A stretch of 30,793 bases of DNA from contig JACVCM010000033.1 of the NCBI GenBank assembly GCA_016742125.1, positions 1 through 30,793 on the forward strand, read 5' to 3'. The stretch comes from Sphingomonadaceae bacterium. GTDB taxonomy: Bacteria > Pseudomonadota > Alphaproteobacteria > Sphingomonadales > Sphingomonadaceae. This document shows, piece by piece, positions 22,964-29,903 of the stretch; position 1 is the stretch's first letter; every line of letters begins with the position of its first letter. Made by a program: the position numbers and the translations under genes. Below the pieces are notes generated by a model. That model was not told the origin of the DNA. It made no database searches and saw only the letters and a list, made by a program, of their open reading frames with translations.

Positions 22964-24901
22964 ATGGTCGCATCGCAAGCCGCTGATGATTTCGGGGATA
23001 GTCCCGACCATCGCCACGGACACGCACCCCAAGGGTCGTTGCTTGCGCTCTGCATAGGCACGGTCGGTGTCGTTTTTGGCGATATCGGGACCAGCCCGAT
23101 CTATGCGTTCCGCGAAACCTTTGCCGGTCACCATCCGATTGAACCCGACCCTATGCATATTAAAGGCGTACTCAGCCTGGTATTCTGGTCGATGATGATC
23201 GTGGTGACATTCAAATATGTTTTCACCATCATGAAGGCCGACAACAAGGGTGAAGGGGGTAGCCTTGCGCTCCTGGCACTCATAAACCGGCAAACTGCCG
23301 GGGCGAAATGGACCGCACCTATCGTCATGCTAGGCGTGTTTGCGACGGCGCTTTTCTACGGCGATTCCATGATCACGCCAGCGATGTCGATTCTGTCGGC
23401 GGCCGAAGGTCTGAAATATGTAAGCACGGGCTTCAGTCCCTGGATCGTGCCGATCGCGGTTGCGATCATTGCAGCGCTTTTTGCATTTCAGTCGCGTGGC
23501 ACAGCACGGGTAGGGCAATTTTTCGGGCCCATTATGGTTGTGTATTTTCTCACCCTTGCGGGACTTGGCATCATGCATCTGGTCAAGATGCCGTCGATAG
23601 TGTTCGACGTGCTAAATCCGCTTAACGCGCTCAATTTTTTCTACGTCGACGGTTTTCGTGCCTTTGTGGCGATGGGCACGGTCGTATTGGCGGTGACTGG
23701 CGCAGAGGCGTTGTACGCAGATATGGGACATTTCGGACGCCGTCCCATAAAGTTTAGCTGGCTATGGTTTGTGATGCCTGCGCTCATGCTGAATTATATG
23801 GGGCAGGGCGCGATGATCCTGTCAATGACACCGGCAGAGGCGCAGGCCACCATCCGCGATCCTTTCTTCTTGATGGTCCCCGAACTGATAAGCACGCCTG
23901 TGATCTTCCTGACGATTTTGGCTGCTATAATTGCCAGCCAGGCAGTGATTTCAGGCGCATTCTCGCTGACGCAGCAGGCCATCCAGCTCGGTTTCATGCC
24001 GCGTCTCAGTATATTGCATACCAGCGAAAAGGCAGCCGGGCAGATTTATATACCCGCGATCAACTGGGGCCTGGCAATCATGGTGTTGCTGCTGGTGCTT
24101 TTCTTCCAGTCATCGTCCAATCTGGCGGCGGCATATGGAATTGCGGTGACCGGTGCGATGTTCATCGACACCTGTTTGATTGCGGTCGTCCTATTGTCGC
24201 TTTGGAAATGGCCAAAATGGCGTGCTTTGCCACTTCTTGCGCTGTTCTTCGTCGTCGATCTTGCCTATTTCGGGGCAAACTTGCTCAAAGTGCCCGACGG
24301 CGGCTGGGTGCCGCTGATGATAGGCCTCCTCATCTTCACCTTGCTGACCACCTGGTCAAGAGGTCGCGCATTGATGCGTGAGCGGATGGCCGAAAGCTCG
24401 ATGCCGATGGAGATTTTCATCAAGTCGGCTGCGAACAGCGCTGCGCGGGTGCCCGGCACAGCGATATTCATGGCCTCGGCAGCCAGCGGTGTGCCATCGG
24501 CGCTGCTGCACAATATCAAGCATAACCGGATATTGCACGAACGGGTCATCATCCTCACGGTCCAGATTGAGGATTTCCCCTATGTCGAAGAAAGTGACCG
24601 GATATACTGCAAGGATTTGGGAGAAGGCTTCTTCCGTGTAAAGATGCGCTTCGGGTTCCTCGAAGAGACCGATGTGCCGAAAACGCTCGACAAGGTCGAC
24701 TTGTGCGGACCCAAATTCGACATGATGCACACCAGCTTCTTCCTGTCGCGCCAGACCCTGATTGCGTCGAAGGTGCCCGGCATGGCAATCTGGCGAGAAA
24801 AGGTCTTTGCTTGGATGCTGCGCAACGCGGCTAATGCGATGGAGTTTTTCAAACTGCCGACCAACCGGGTGGTTGAACTGGGAAGCCAGGTCGAAATTTG
24901 A
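22964..24901 (+). CDS. kup: low-affinity potassium transporter Kup
   Basis: Kup is a proton-coupled potassium uptake carrier of the KUP/HAK/KT family in the inner membrane. The 645-residue protein has the family signature GVVFGDIGTSPIYAFRETF (residues about 36-54), around 12 hydrophobic spans up to about residue 465, GEGGSLALLAL, and ALYADMGHFGRRPIKFSW, then a cytoplasmic C-terminal domain containing RTVVLTVQIED-like VIILTVQIEDFPYV. The length matches E. coli Kup (622). The upstream 128 bases show no clear promoter. ATG 22964 has GGGGG about eight bases upstream. Confidence 0.97.
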   Translation: MVASQAADDFGDSPDHRHGHAPQGSLLALCIGTVGVVFGDIGTSPIYAFRETFAGHHPIEPDPMHIKGVLSLVFWSMMIVVTFKYVFTIMKADNKGEGGSLALLALINRQTAGAKWTAPIVMLGVFATALFYGDSMITPAMSILSAAEGLKYVSTGFSPWIVPIAVAIIAALFAFQSRGTARVGQFFGPIMVVYFLTLAGLGIMHLVKMPSIVFDVLNPLNALNFFYVDGFRAFVAMGTVVLAVTGAEALYADMGHFGRRPIKFSWLWFVMPALMLNYMGQGAMILSMTPAEAQATIRDPFFLMVPELISTPVIFLTILAAIIASQAVISGAFSLTQQAIQLGFMPRLSILHTSEKAAGQIYIPAINWGLAIMVLLLVLFFQSSSNLAAAYGIAVTGAMFIDTCLIAVVLLSLWKWPKWRALPLLALFFVVDLAYFGANLLKVPDGGWVPLMIGLLIFTLLTTWSRGRALMRERMAESSMPMEIFIKSAANSAARVPGTAIFMASAASGVPSALLHNIKHNRILHERVIILTVQIEDFPYVEESDRIYCKDLGEGFFRVKMRFGFLEETDVPKTLDKVDLCGPKFDMMHTSFFLSRQTLIASKVPGMAIWREKVFAWMLRNAANAMEFFKLPTNRVVELGSQVEI

Positions 24902-24961
24902 TCCGGGATGCAATCTCCGAGGCTGAATTAAGATATTGCGACCGTCATTCGGCATTGCTAA

Positions 24962-24976
24962 GAACAAATATAGAAC
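24962..24976 (+). promoter_or_regulatory. LexA-binding site (SOS box), alphaproteobacterial type
   Basis: GAACAAATATAGAAC matches GAAC-N7-GAAC exactly. It lies 17 bases before the start codon at 24994, after the kup stop. The spacer contains TATAGA (24969-24974, 4/6 of a -10), so LexA bound here would block RNA polymerase directly. No good -35 was found at 16-18 bases from it. Confidence 0.72.
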
Positions 24977-24993
24977 AGTTGTGGATGTGGTAG

Positions 24994-25731
24994 ATGGATA
25001 GTCGGGTGAATTGTGCGCCACTGACGCTGTTGTTGCGTGATAGCGTGGCTGATACGGAAACCGCGCTCAGATCGATATTCGATAGCCAGACTGACATCAC
25101 CGTCGCCCAAACAGGTCCCGGTAACCGCCATTCTGTCGATATTGTTTATTGCGGAGTGACTTTTCGCCTGGCGTTGGATTCCACGCGGCCGGATTTATCC
25201 GGGCTGAAGAAAATATTCTGCAACCTCGATTCATCGTCGGTCGGCTCGGTGCTGGGCATTAGTCTGGGCGATCATGTGGCTGGTGGTGAGAGGGTACCGG
25301 CAATCGTCCAGGGGTTGTTGGGTGTGGGGCAAAGACTGGGCAAGTTGCTTGGTGCAACAGGAGCGATCTGGCACCCCGCCGATATCCTGTCCGGGTTCCC
25401 TTATTTTTCGGAGGCCGTGGCCGATTACCTCGGGGGAGGGGGTTTTCCGGCGTTGGCATTGGTTAATTTCAAGGGCGGGAAAGACGGCAGCATAGTCACC
25501 CATGGTCTCGCCCTGCTGTCGGGTCAGGAACTCGAGATTTGCCCGGCAGAAATGGGTCAGAGCGAGGTTATGCGAAGGGTTGTGCGCGTGGTACATGACA
25601 TCGCGACCAACGGGCCGGTTCAAAATCCGGTGGAGCTTGCCGGCATAGAGGCAGGCGAGATCATCCATCTGGAACCGCTGCGTGAAAGCGGGTTGCTTAA
25701 GATGAATGCTTACTCCTGCCCGACTGGGTGA
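24994..25731 (+). CDS. hypothetical cytoplasmic protein behind an SOS box
   Basis: I cannot name a family with confidence. The 245-residue protein has no signal peptide and no membrane span. Its N-terminal half is mixed; residues about 70-110 are small-residue rich (SSSVGSVLGISLGDHVAGG). The conserved-looking C-terminal half has IWHPADILSGFPYFSEAVADYL (about 124-145), FPALALVNF, and THGLALLSGQELEICP (about 169-184), which remind me of DUF4261-type proteins; this is only a resemblance. A perfect LexA box lies 17 bases upstream, and an AHH-nuclease gene follows after 53 bases. The ribosome binding site is weak. A DNA-damage-induced role is inferred from the box. Confidence 0.72.
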   Translation: MDSRVNCAPLTLLLRDSVADTETALRSIFDSQTDITVAQTGPGNRHSVDIVYCGVTFRLALDSTRPDLSGLKKIFCNLDSSSVGSVLGISLGDHVAGGERVPAIVQGLLGVGQRLGKLLGATGAIWHPADILSGFPYFSEAVADYLGGGGFPALALVNFKGGKDGSIVTHGLALLSGQELEICPAEMGQSEVMRRVVRVVHDIATNGPVQNPVELAGIEAGEIIHLEPLRESGLLKMNAYSCPTG

Positions 25732-25769
25732 TTTATCATGATGGGTAAGCTTGTGGCGACCCTGTTTCT

Positions 25770-25788
25770 GCATGGCTTGCTGCCATGC
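25770..25788 (+). promoter_or_regulatory. hairpin holding the start codon of the AHH nuclease gene
   Basis: GCATGGC (25770-25776), loop TTGCT and GCCATGC (25782-25788) form a perfect 7-bp, GC-rich stem. The nuclease ATG (25785-25787) is inside the right arm. No U-run follows, so it is not a simple terminator; it would limit translation initiation in the mRNA. Confidence 0.55.
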
Positions 25789-26249
25789 GACCAATCGGAT
25801 TTACCGGAAACAGGCAGAGGGGTTTTCAACGACACCATGTGATCCCGGTAAACATTACCCGGAGTAGCGTTTTCGCTGGGTTGTTTGCTGTGGTCGCGCA
25901 GGTCGGCTTCAGCCCACACAATTTTGTGGCAAATGGGGTGTTGCTGCCATCGACCGAAGCCATGGCAATACATACCAGGTTGCCGCTCCACCGCGGTCCA
26001 CACAAGCAATATGACGCACTGATTGCCGAGGGCCTCCACATGATCTGGGACGACATGCGCCGGGGGTCGATGCCGGACAACATCACGGTGTTGCGACTGC
26101 TGTCTGAATTTGTGGGCCATATCCGGCGGACTTTGCAACATGACAGAGCATTGCGGCTCAATCGCAATGATCCCCGCTGCCTCCATCCCCCCTTATCGGC
26201 GCTGGATGCGGACATTCTGAAACTGGGCGTGGCCGATCTGTTGATTTGA
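25785..26249 (+). CDS. AHH-domain protein, predicted HNH/ENDO VII superfamily nuclease
   Basis: The 154-residue product carries the AHH nuclease pattern: GFQRHHVIPVN with paired His17 and His18, Asn50 followed by GVLLP, and PLHRGPHKQY with His69, His73 and Tyr76. In this family the histidines and asparagine bind metal and cut nucleic acid. I recall stand-alone sphingomonad proteins with the same layout (QRHHLLP ... LLLP ... LPLHRGPH). The rest (about 80-154) is helical and ends LNRNDPRCLHPP. ATG 25785 is the only usual start after an in-frame stop at 25746; it lacks a good ribosome binding site and is buried in a hairpin. It lies 53 bases behind the SOS-boxed gene and may be cotranscribed. 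Confidence 0.78.
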   Translation: MRPIGFTGNRQRGFQRHHVIPVNITRSSVFAGLFAVVAQVGFSPHNFVANGVLLPSTEAMAIHTRLPLHRGPHKQYDALIAEGLHMIWDDMRRGSMPDNITVLRLLSEFVGHIRRTLQHDRALRLNRNDPRCLHPPLSALDADILKLGVADLLI

Positions 26250-26281
26250 GTCACGATATGGCGGGTTTAATGATTTGGGTC

Positions 26282-26311
26282 TGGACATTTTGTCTTATTT
26301 GCCGCTATCGA
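26282..26311 (+). promoter_or_regulatory. tentative leuA leader promoter
   Basis: TGGACA (26282-26287, 5/6) and TATCGA (26306-26311, 3/6) are 18 bases apart. Transcription would begin near 26318, almost at the leader ATG. The -10 is weak, so this is uncertain. Confidence 0.3.
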
Positions 26312-26320
26312 CGCAACATA

Positions 26321-26371
26321 ATGACAAGGGCTACCATTTCTTCGCTCCTTCTACGACTTACCCGCCCTTAG
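26321..26371 (+). CDS. leuL: leuA leader peptide with four leucine codons
   Basis: This 16-residue reading frame, MTRATISSLLLRLTRP, lies 113 bases before leuA. It contains four leucine codons within five positions (CTC CTT CTA, then CGA, then CTT), using three different leucine codons. That is the hallmark of an attenuation leader: ribosomes stall when charged leucyl-tRNA is scarce. There is no Shine-Dalgarno sequence before the ATG, so it may be leaderless, as known for the Sinorhizobium trp leader. The stop codon lies inside a segment that pairs with a downstream arm. Confidence 0.75.
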   Translation: MTRATISSLLLRLTRP

Positions 26372-26416
26372 GCGTGCGCATTTGTTCGGCCTCTGGCCAC
26401 ATCACCCGCCTAAGGG
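26365..26416 (+). promoter_or_regulatory. leuA attenuator stem and alternative pairing
   Basis: CCCTTAGGCG (26365-26374), which includes the leader stop codon, is perfectly complementary to CGCCTAAGGG (26407-26416); the space between holds a GGCC/GGCC mini-hairpin (26388-26398). The first arm also overlaps GCCCTT (26364-26369), which can pair with AAGGGC inside the leader gene (26326-26331). The two pairings exclude each other, as in attenuators. Only TTT follows the stem, so termination may need help or control may be translational. Confidence 0.55.
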
Positions 26417-26483
26417 TTTACAGCCATAGATAGAAACGCCACAGCGCCTTCGAGCACGTGCTTTAGCGAAGTTGTGACAGACC

Positions 26484-28154
26484 ATGATGTTATCCGATCC
26501 ATCCCGAAAGTACCGGCCATTTCCGCAGGTCGACCTGCCCGAGCGCGCCTGGCCGACAAAAACAATCGTCCAGCCGCCGCGTTGGCTTTCCACCGATCTG
26601 CGCGACGGTAATCAAGCACTCATCGATCCGATGGGATCGGAAAAGAAGAACCGCTTTTTCGATCTGTTGCTCAAGGTTGGGATCAAGGAAATAGAGGTCG
26701 GTTTCCCGAGCAGCGGCGCGACGGATTTCGATTTCATCCGTAAACTCGTCGACAGTGGGCGCATCCCCGCCGATGTGACGATCCAGAGCCTGACACAATC
26801 GCGCCGCGACCTTATCGAAAAAACCTTCGAGGCCATGGCGGGTGCACCGCGCGCCATCGTGCATCTTTACAACGCAGTATCGCCGGCTTGGCGCGACATC
26901 GTGTTCAATCTCGACAAGGGAGGCGTAAAGGCCATTGCCGTCGAAGGTGCGATGATACTCGCCGAACAGGCGGCGAAATATCCGCAAACAGACTGGCATG
27001 TCGAATATTCGCCCGAGACCTTCTCCACCGCCGAGCTCGAATTCAGCCTGGAGGTGTGCGAGGCGGTGATGGAGGTATTGAAACCCACGCCCGAAAAGCC
27101 ATTGATCCTCAATTTGCCGGCAACGGTCGAGGCGGCAATGCCCAATGTCTATGCCGATCAGATCGAGTGGATGTGCAGGCATATATCGCGGCGTGACAGC
27201 GTGGTCATCTCGCTCCACCCGCACAACGATCGCGGCAGCGGCATCGCGGCGGCGGAACTCGGTCTGCTCGCGGGCGCGGATCGGATCGAAGGCTGTCTGT
27301 TTGGCAATGGCGAGCGTACCGGCAATGTCGACCTCGTCACGCTTGCGCTTAACATGTATACGCAAGGCCTGCACCCGGGCCTCGATTTCAGCAATATCGA
27401 CGAGGTTATCCAGACCGTCGAATATTGCAATCAACTTCCGGTCCACCCCCGGCACCCTTATGCGGGCGAACTGGTTTTCACAGCATTTTCGGGCTCGCAT
27501 CAGGATGCGATCAAGAAAGGCTTTGCGGCGCACGAACGGCAGAATGACGAAATCTGGCGCGTTCCCTACCTGCCCATCGATCCCGCCGATCTGGGCCGCA
27601 GCTATGAGGCAGTCATTCGGGTCAACTCGCAGTCGGGGAAGGGCGGCGTCGCATGGGTGATCGAACAGGACCATGGACTCAAACTTCCCAAGAGGATGCA
27701 GGCTAATTTCTCCACCACCGTGCAGGAATTGAGCGACAGCACAGGTCGTGAACTGACCAGCGGCGATATCTGGGACGCTTTCGAAAAACGCTACCACCTC
27801 AAAGGCGAAGGCCGCTTCCGCCTGATCGATTTCCAGGAGAGCCAGAGCCAGCGGCAACTGGACGAACGCATCTTCGTCGGCAAAATCCGCATCGATGGCG
27901 TCGAACAATCGGTTAGCGGTCGCGGCAATGGCTTGATCTCCAGCCTTGCCAATGCGCTCGAACCCGCGCTAGGCGGCCAACTCGACATTATCGACTACAG
28001 CGAACATGCCATCGGCCACGGCACCGACGCCCGCGCCGCTGCCTATGTTGAATGCCGTGTGGGAGAGGGGCCAGTGCTGTTCGGCGTCGGCATAAGCCGT
28101 GACGTCGCGACGGCTTCCGTAAGGGCAATATTGAGCGCAGCGAACTCGGCCTGA
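26484..28154 (+). CDS. leuA: 2-isopropylmalate synthase, fungal/actinobacterial type
   Basis: LeuA condenses acetyl-CoA with 2-oxoisovalerate, the first committed step of leucine synthesis. The 556-residue protein is of the longer type found in yeast and actinobacteria and in many alphaproteobacteria. It has STDLRDGNQALIDPM with the metal-binding Asp41 after Arg40, KEIEVGFPSSGATDFDF, the metal site LHPHNDRGSG (His245, His247), and GCLFGNGERTGNVDLVTLALN. The C-terminal part (about 430-556) is the regulatory domain, where leucine usually binds. Two adjacent ATGs (26484, 26487) are possible starts, with no clear ribosome binding site. The upstream leader shows leucine control. Confidence 0.96.
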   Translation: MMLSDPSRKYRPFPQVDLPERAWPTKTIVQPPRWLSTDLRDGNQALIDPMGSEKKNRFFDLLLKVGIKEIEVGFPSSGATDFDFIRKLVDSGRIPADVTIQSLTQSRRDLIEKTFEAMAGAPRAIVHLYNAVSPAWRDIVFNLDKGGVKAIAVEGAMILAEQAAKYPQTDWHVEYSPETFSTAELEFSLEVCEAVMEVLKPTPEKPLILNLPATVEAAMPNVYADQIEWMCRHISRRDSVVISLHPHNDRGSGIAAAELGLLAGADRIEGCLFGNGERTGNVDLVTLALNMYTQGLHPGLDFSNIDEVIQTVEYCNQLPVHPRHPYAGELVFTAFSGSHQDAIKKGFAAHERQNDEIWRVPYLPIDPADLGRSYEAVIRVNSQSGKGGVAWVIEQDHGLKLPKRMQANFSTTVQELSDSTGRELTSGDIWDAFEKRYHLKGEGRFRLIDFQESQSQRQLDERIFVGKIRIDGVEQSVSGRGNGLISSLANALEPALGGQLDIIDYSEHAIGHGTDARAAAYVECRVGEGPVLFGVGISRDVATASVRAILSAANSA

Positions 28155-28161
28155 TGGGCGT

Positions 28162-28190
28162 TTGACTTGCGCGCAATTCTCGGCTTTACG
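28162..28190 (+). promoter_or_regulatory. candidate promoter of the nitronate monooxygenase gene
   Basis: TTGACT (28162-28167, 5/6) is followed after 17 bases by TTTACG (28185-28190, 3/6). A perfect palindrome begins three bases later. Confidence 0.4.
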
Positions 28191-28192
28191 CC

Positions 28193-28208
28193 TTAATCAA
28201 GTGATTAA
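28193..28208. promoter_or_regulatory. 16-bp palindrome, candidate repressor operator
   Basis: TTAATCAAGTGATTAA has perfect 7-base arms around AG. It lies right after the candidate -10 and 12 bases before the start codon at 28221, the usual place for a repressor such as a MarR or TetR protein. Confidence 0.5.
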
Positions 28209-28220
28209 CCGGAGAGCCTG

Positions 28221-29192
28221 ATGACCCTGCCTGCCATTTTCGACAAACTCCGCCTGCCAGTTATCGGCTCGCCATTGTTCATTGTCTCCGGCCCGGATCT
28301 GGTAATCGCACAGTGCAAGGCGGGGGTTGTTGGATCATTCCCGGCGCTCAATGCGCGTCCGGCGAGCCAGCTCGACGAGTGGCTTCACCAGATTACCGAA
28401 GAACTCGCGGCCTATAACCGGGACAATCCAGACCGTCCTGCAGCACCCTATGCGGTCAACCAGATAGTTCACAAATCGAATAACCGGTTGCAGGAGGATA
28501 TTGCGACCTGCGCCAAATGGCAGGTGCCGATCACCATTACCTCGCTGGGTGCACAGGAGGAACTGAACAGAGCCGTTCACTCATGGGGCGGGATTGTGCT
28601 GCACGACGTCATTAATGACCGCTTTGCGCACAAGGCAATCGAAAAGGGTGCCGATGGTCTCATTCCGGTTGCGGCGGGTGCTGGCGGACATGCCGGCGTG
28701 ACATCGCCCTTTGCCCTGATGCGCGAAATCCGCGAATGGTTCGATGGGCCGGTGGCGCTGTCAGGTTCGATTGCGCATGGTGCGTCGGTTCTGGCAGCGC
28801 AGGCGATGGGGGCCGACCTCGCCTATATCGGGAGCGCGTTCATTGCGACGAAGGAGGCCAATGCGGTCGACGGATACAAGGATAATATCGTGGAGGCGAA
28901 GGCGGCCGATATCGTTTATTCCGACCTGTTCACCGGCGTCAGCGGCAATTATTTGCGCCAGTCGATCGAGCGTGCGGGCATGGACCCGGACAACCTGCCC
29001 AAGGGCGATATCTCAACCATGAACTTCGGCTCCGGCGGTAATAGCGAGGCCAAGGCGTGGAAGGACATCTGGGGGTCGGGTCAAGGTATCGGCGCGATCA
29101 AGGAAGTGCAGACGGTGGCCGAGTTTGTCGATCAGCTCGAAGCCGAATATCGCGCGGCGAAGGCCAGCCTCGACGCACGATATATCGGCTAG
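28221..29192 (+). CDS. nitronate monooxygenase family flavoprotein
   Basis: Members of this FMN-dependent family (formerly 2-nitropropane dioxygenases) oxidise alkyl nitronates or act as NADH:quinone reductases. The 323-residue TIM-barrel protein has the opening LPVIGSPLFIVSGPDLVIAQCKAGVVG (12-38), the FMN-phosphate segment PVAAGAGGHAG (about 150-160), and the second glycine-rich segment ALSGSIAHGASVLAAQAMGADLAYIGSAF. The start ATG 28221 has GGAGA six bases upstream. A palindromic operator candidate lies in front. It ends six bases before the convergent YceI gene. Nitronate oxidation, rather than quinone reduction, cannot be confirmed from sequence. Confidence 0.9.
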   Translation: MTLPAIFDKLRLPVIGSPLFIVSGPDLVIAQCKAGVVGSFPALNARPASQLDEWLHQITEELAAYNRDNPDRPAAPYAVNQIVHKSNNRLQEDIATCAKWQVPITITSLGAQEELNRAVHSWGGIVLHDVINDRFAHKAIEKGADGLIPVAAGAGGHAGVTSPFALMREIREWFDGPVALSGSIAHGASVLAAQAMGADLAYIGSAFIATKEANAVDGYKDNIVEAKAADIVYSDLFTGVSGNYLRQSIERAGMDPDNLPKGDISTMNFGSGGNSEAKAWKDIWGSGQGIGAIKEVQTVAEFVDQLEAEYRAAKASLDARYIG

Positions 29193-29198
29193 GCTTGT

Positions 29199-29828
29199 TC
29201 AGCTCGCCTTTTCGAACGCGACACTGATGTCGAGCTTTACCTCGTCGGTCACCATTGGAATGCCATAGTTTATTCCAAAGTTGCTGCGTTTGATAACCGA
29301 TGTCGCGTGGAAGCCGACCGTTTCCTTCTTGTTGAACGGGTTGGTGCCGGCGCCGCTAAATTGGGCATCGAGGCGAACCGGTTTCGTTATGCCGTTAAGC
29401 GTCAGGTCGCCGGTGACCAAAGCCCTGGTGCCGTTGACCGTAACCGCTTTGGAAACGAATTTGGCATCGGCTGGAGCGGGGCCGAAAAAGTCGGGCTTCC
29501 CGCCATCCTTGCCAGCGCGCAGCAGGTGGCCGGTCAGGCCGGTACTGGCGGTGGTAACCTTGCTAACCGGAATGGTGATCTCCACCTTCGATGCGTTGGG
29601 TTTTTTCGGATCGAGCGTCAGCGTTCCGGTTGCGTCGCCAAAAATCCCGAAGTAATCGTTGAAGCCGAAATGGCTGACCCGCCAGCCAACAAGCGTGTGG
29701 CTGGGGTCAACCGTGTAATTTCCGGCCGTCACCCGGCTGGTATCCATGGTTCCGGGCATTTGCGGAGCGCTTTGGGCGACGAGCGGGACGGCAATGAAGA
29801 GCGGCAGGGCCAAAAAGATTTTGCGCAT
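29199..29828 (-). CDS. YceI family secreted protein
   Basis: YceI proteins are periplasmic lipocalin-like beta barrels that bind isoprenoid lipids. The 209-residue precursor has a signal peptide (MRKIFLALPLFIAVPLVAQS, cleavage near residue 21) and the family stretches YTVDPSHTLVGWRVSHFGF, DKFDG-like GIFGDATGTLTLDP, DLTLNGITKPVRLDA and the final IKRSNFGINYGIPMVTDEVKLDI. I chose ATG 29828 because GGAG lies about ten bases upstream and the signal peptide starts there; a TTG at 29843 would overlap that ribosome binding site. It lies downstream of ilvC on the same strand, separated by a strong terminator, so it needs its own promoter, which I could not place. Confidence 0.94.
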   Translation of the reverse strand: MRKIFLALPLFIAVPLVAQSAPQMPGTMDTSRVTAGNYTVDPSHTLVGWRVSHFGFNDYFGIFGDATGTLTLDPKKPNASKVEITIPVSKVTTASTGLTGHLLRAGKDGGKPDFFGPAPADAKFVSKAVTVNGTRALVTGDLTLNGITKPVRLDAQFSGAGTNPFNKKETVGFHATSVIKRSNFGINYGIPMVTDEVKLDISVAFEKAS

Positions 29829-29841
29829 GGGGGAATGCTCC

Positions 29842-29878
29842 AAAAAAACAGGGGAGGCACCAATGTCGATGCCTCCCC
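29842..29878 (-). terminator. rho-independent terminator of ilvC
   Basis: On the minus strand GGGGAGGCA (complement of 29870-29878) pairs with TGCCTCCCC (complement of 29851-29859) as a perfect 9-bp stem, followed by TG and a run of seven T (complement of 29842-29848). It lies 25 bases past the ilvC stop. Confidence 0.92.
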
Positions 29879-29903
29879 CGATTCGGTCAAGCCGGGAAAA
29901 TCT

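Noticed and set aside
22876..22986. 36-codon plus-strand frame overlapping the kup start
   Set aside because: No ribosome binding site and no recognisable features; probably chance.
25710..26186. Minus-strand frame opposite the AHH gene
   Set aside because: The plus strand carries the full AHH motif set; the minus-strand product shows no family features and no ribosome binding site.
26385..26399. Other GTTC/GAAC half sites (for example GTTC at 26384, GAAC at 4525, GTTC at 1130) as further SOS boxes
   Set aside because: None has a second half site at the required 7-base spacing.
26490..27908. Minus-strand frame of 472 codons opposite leuA
   Set aside because: Antisense shadow of leuA.
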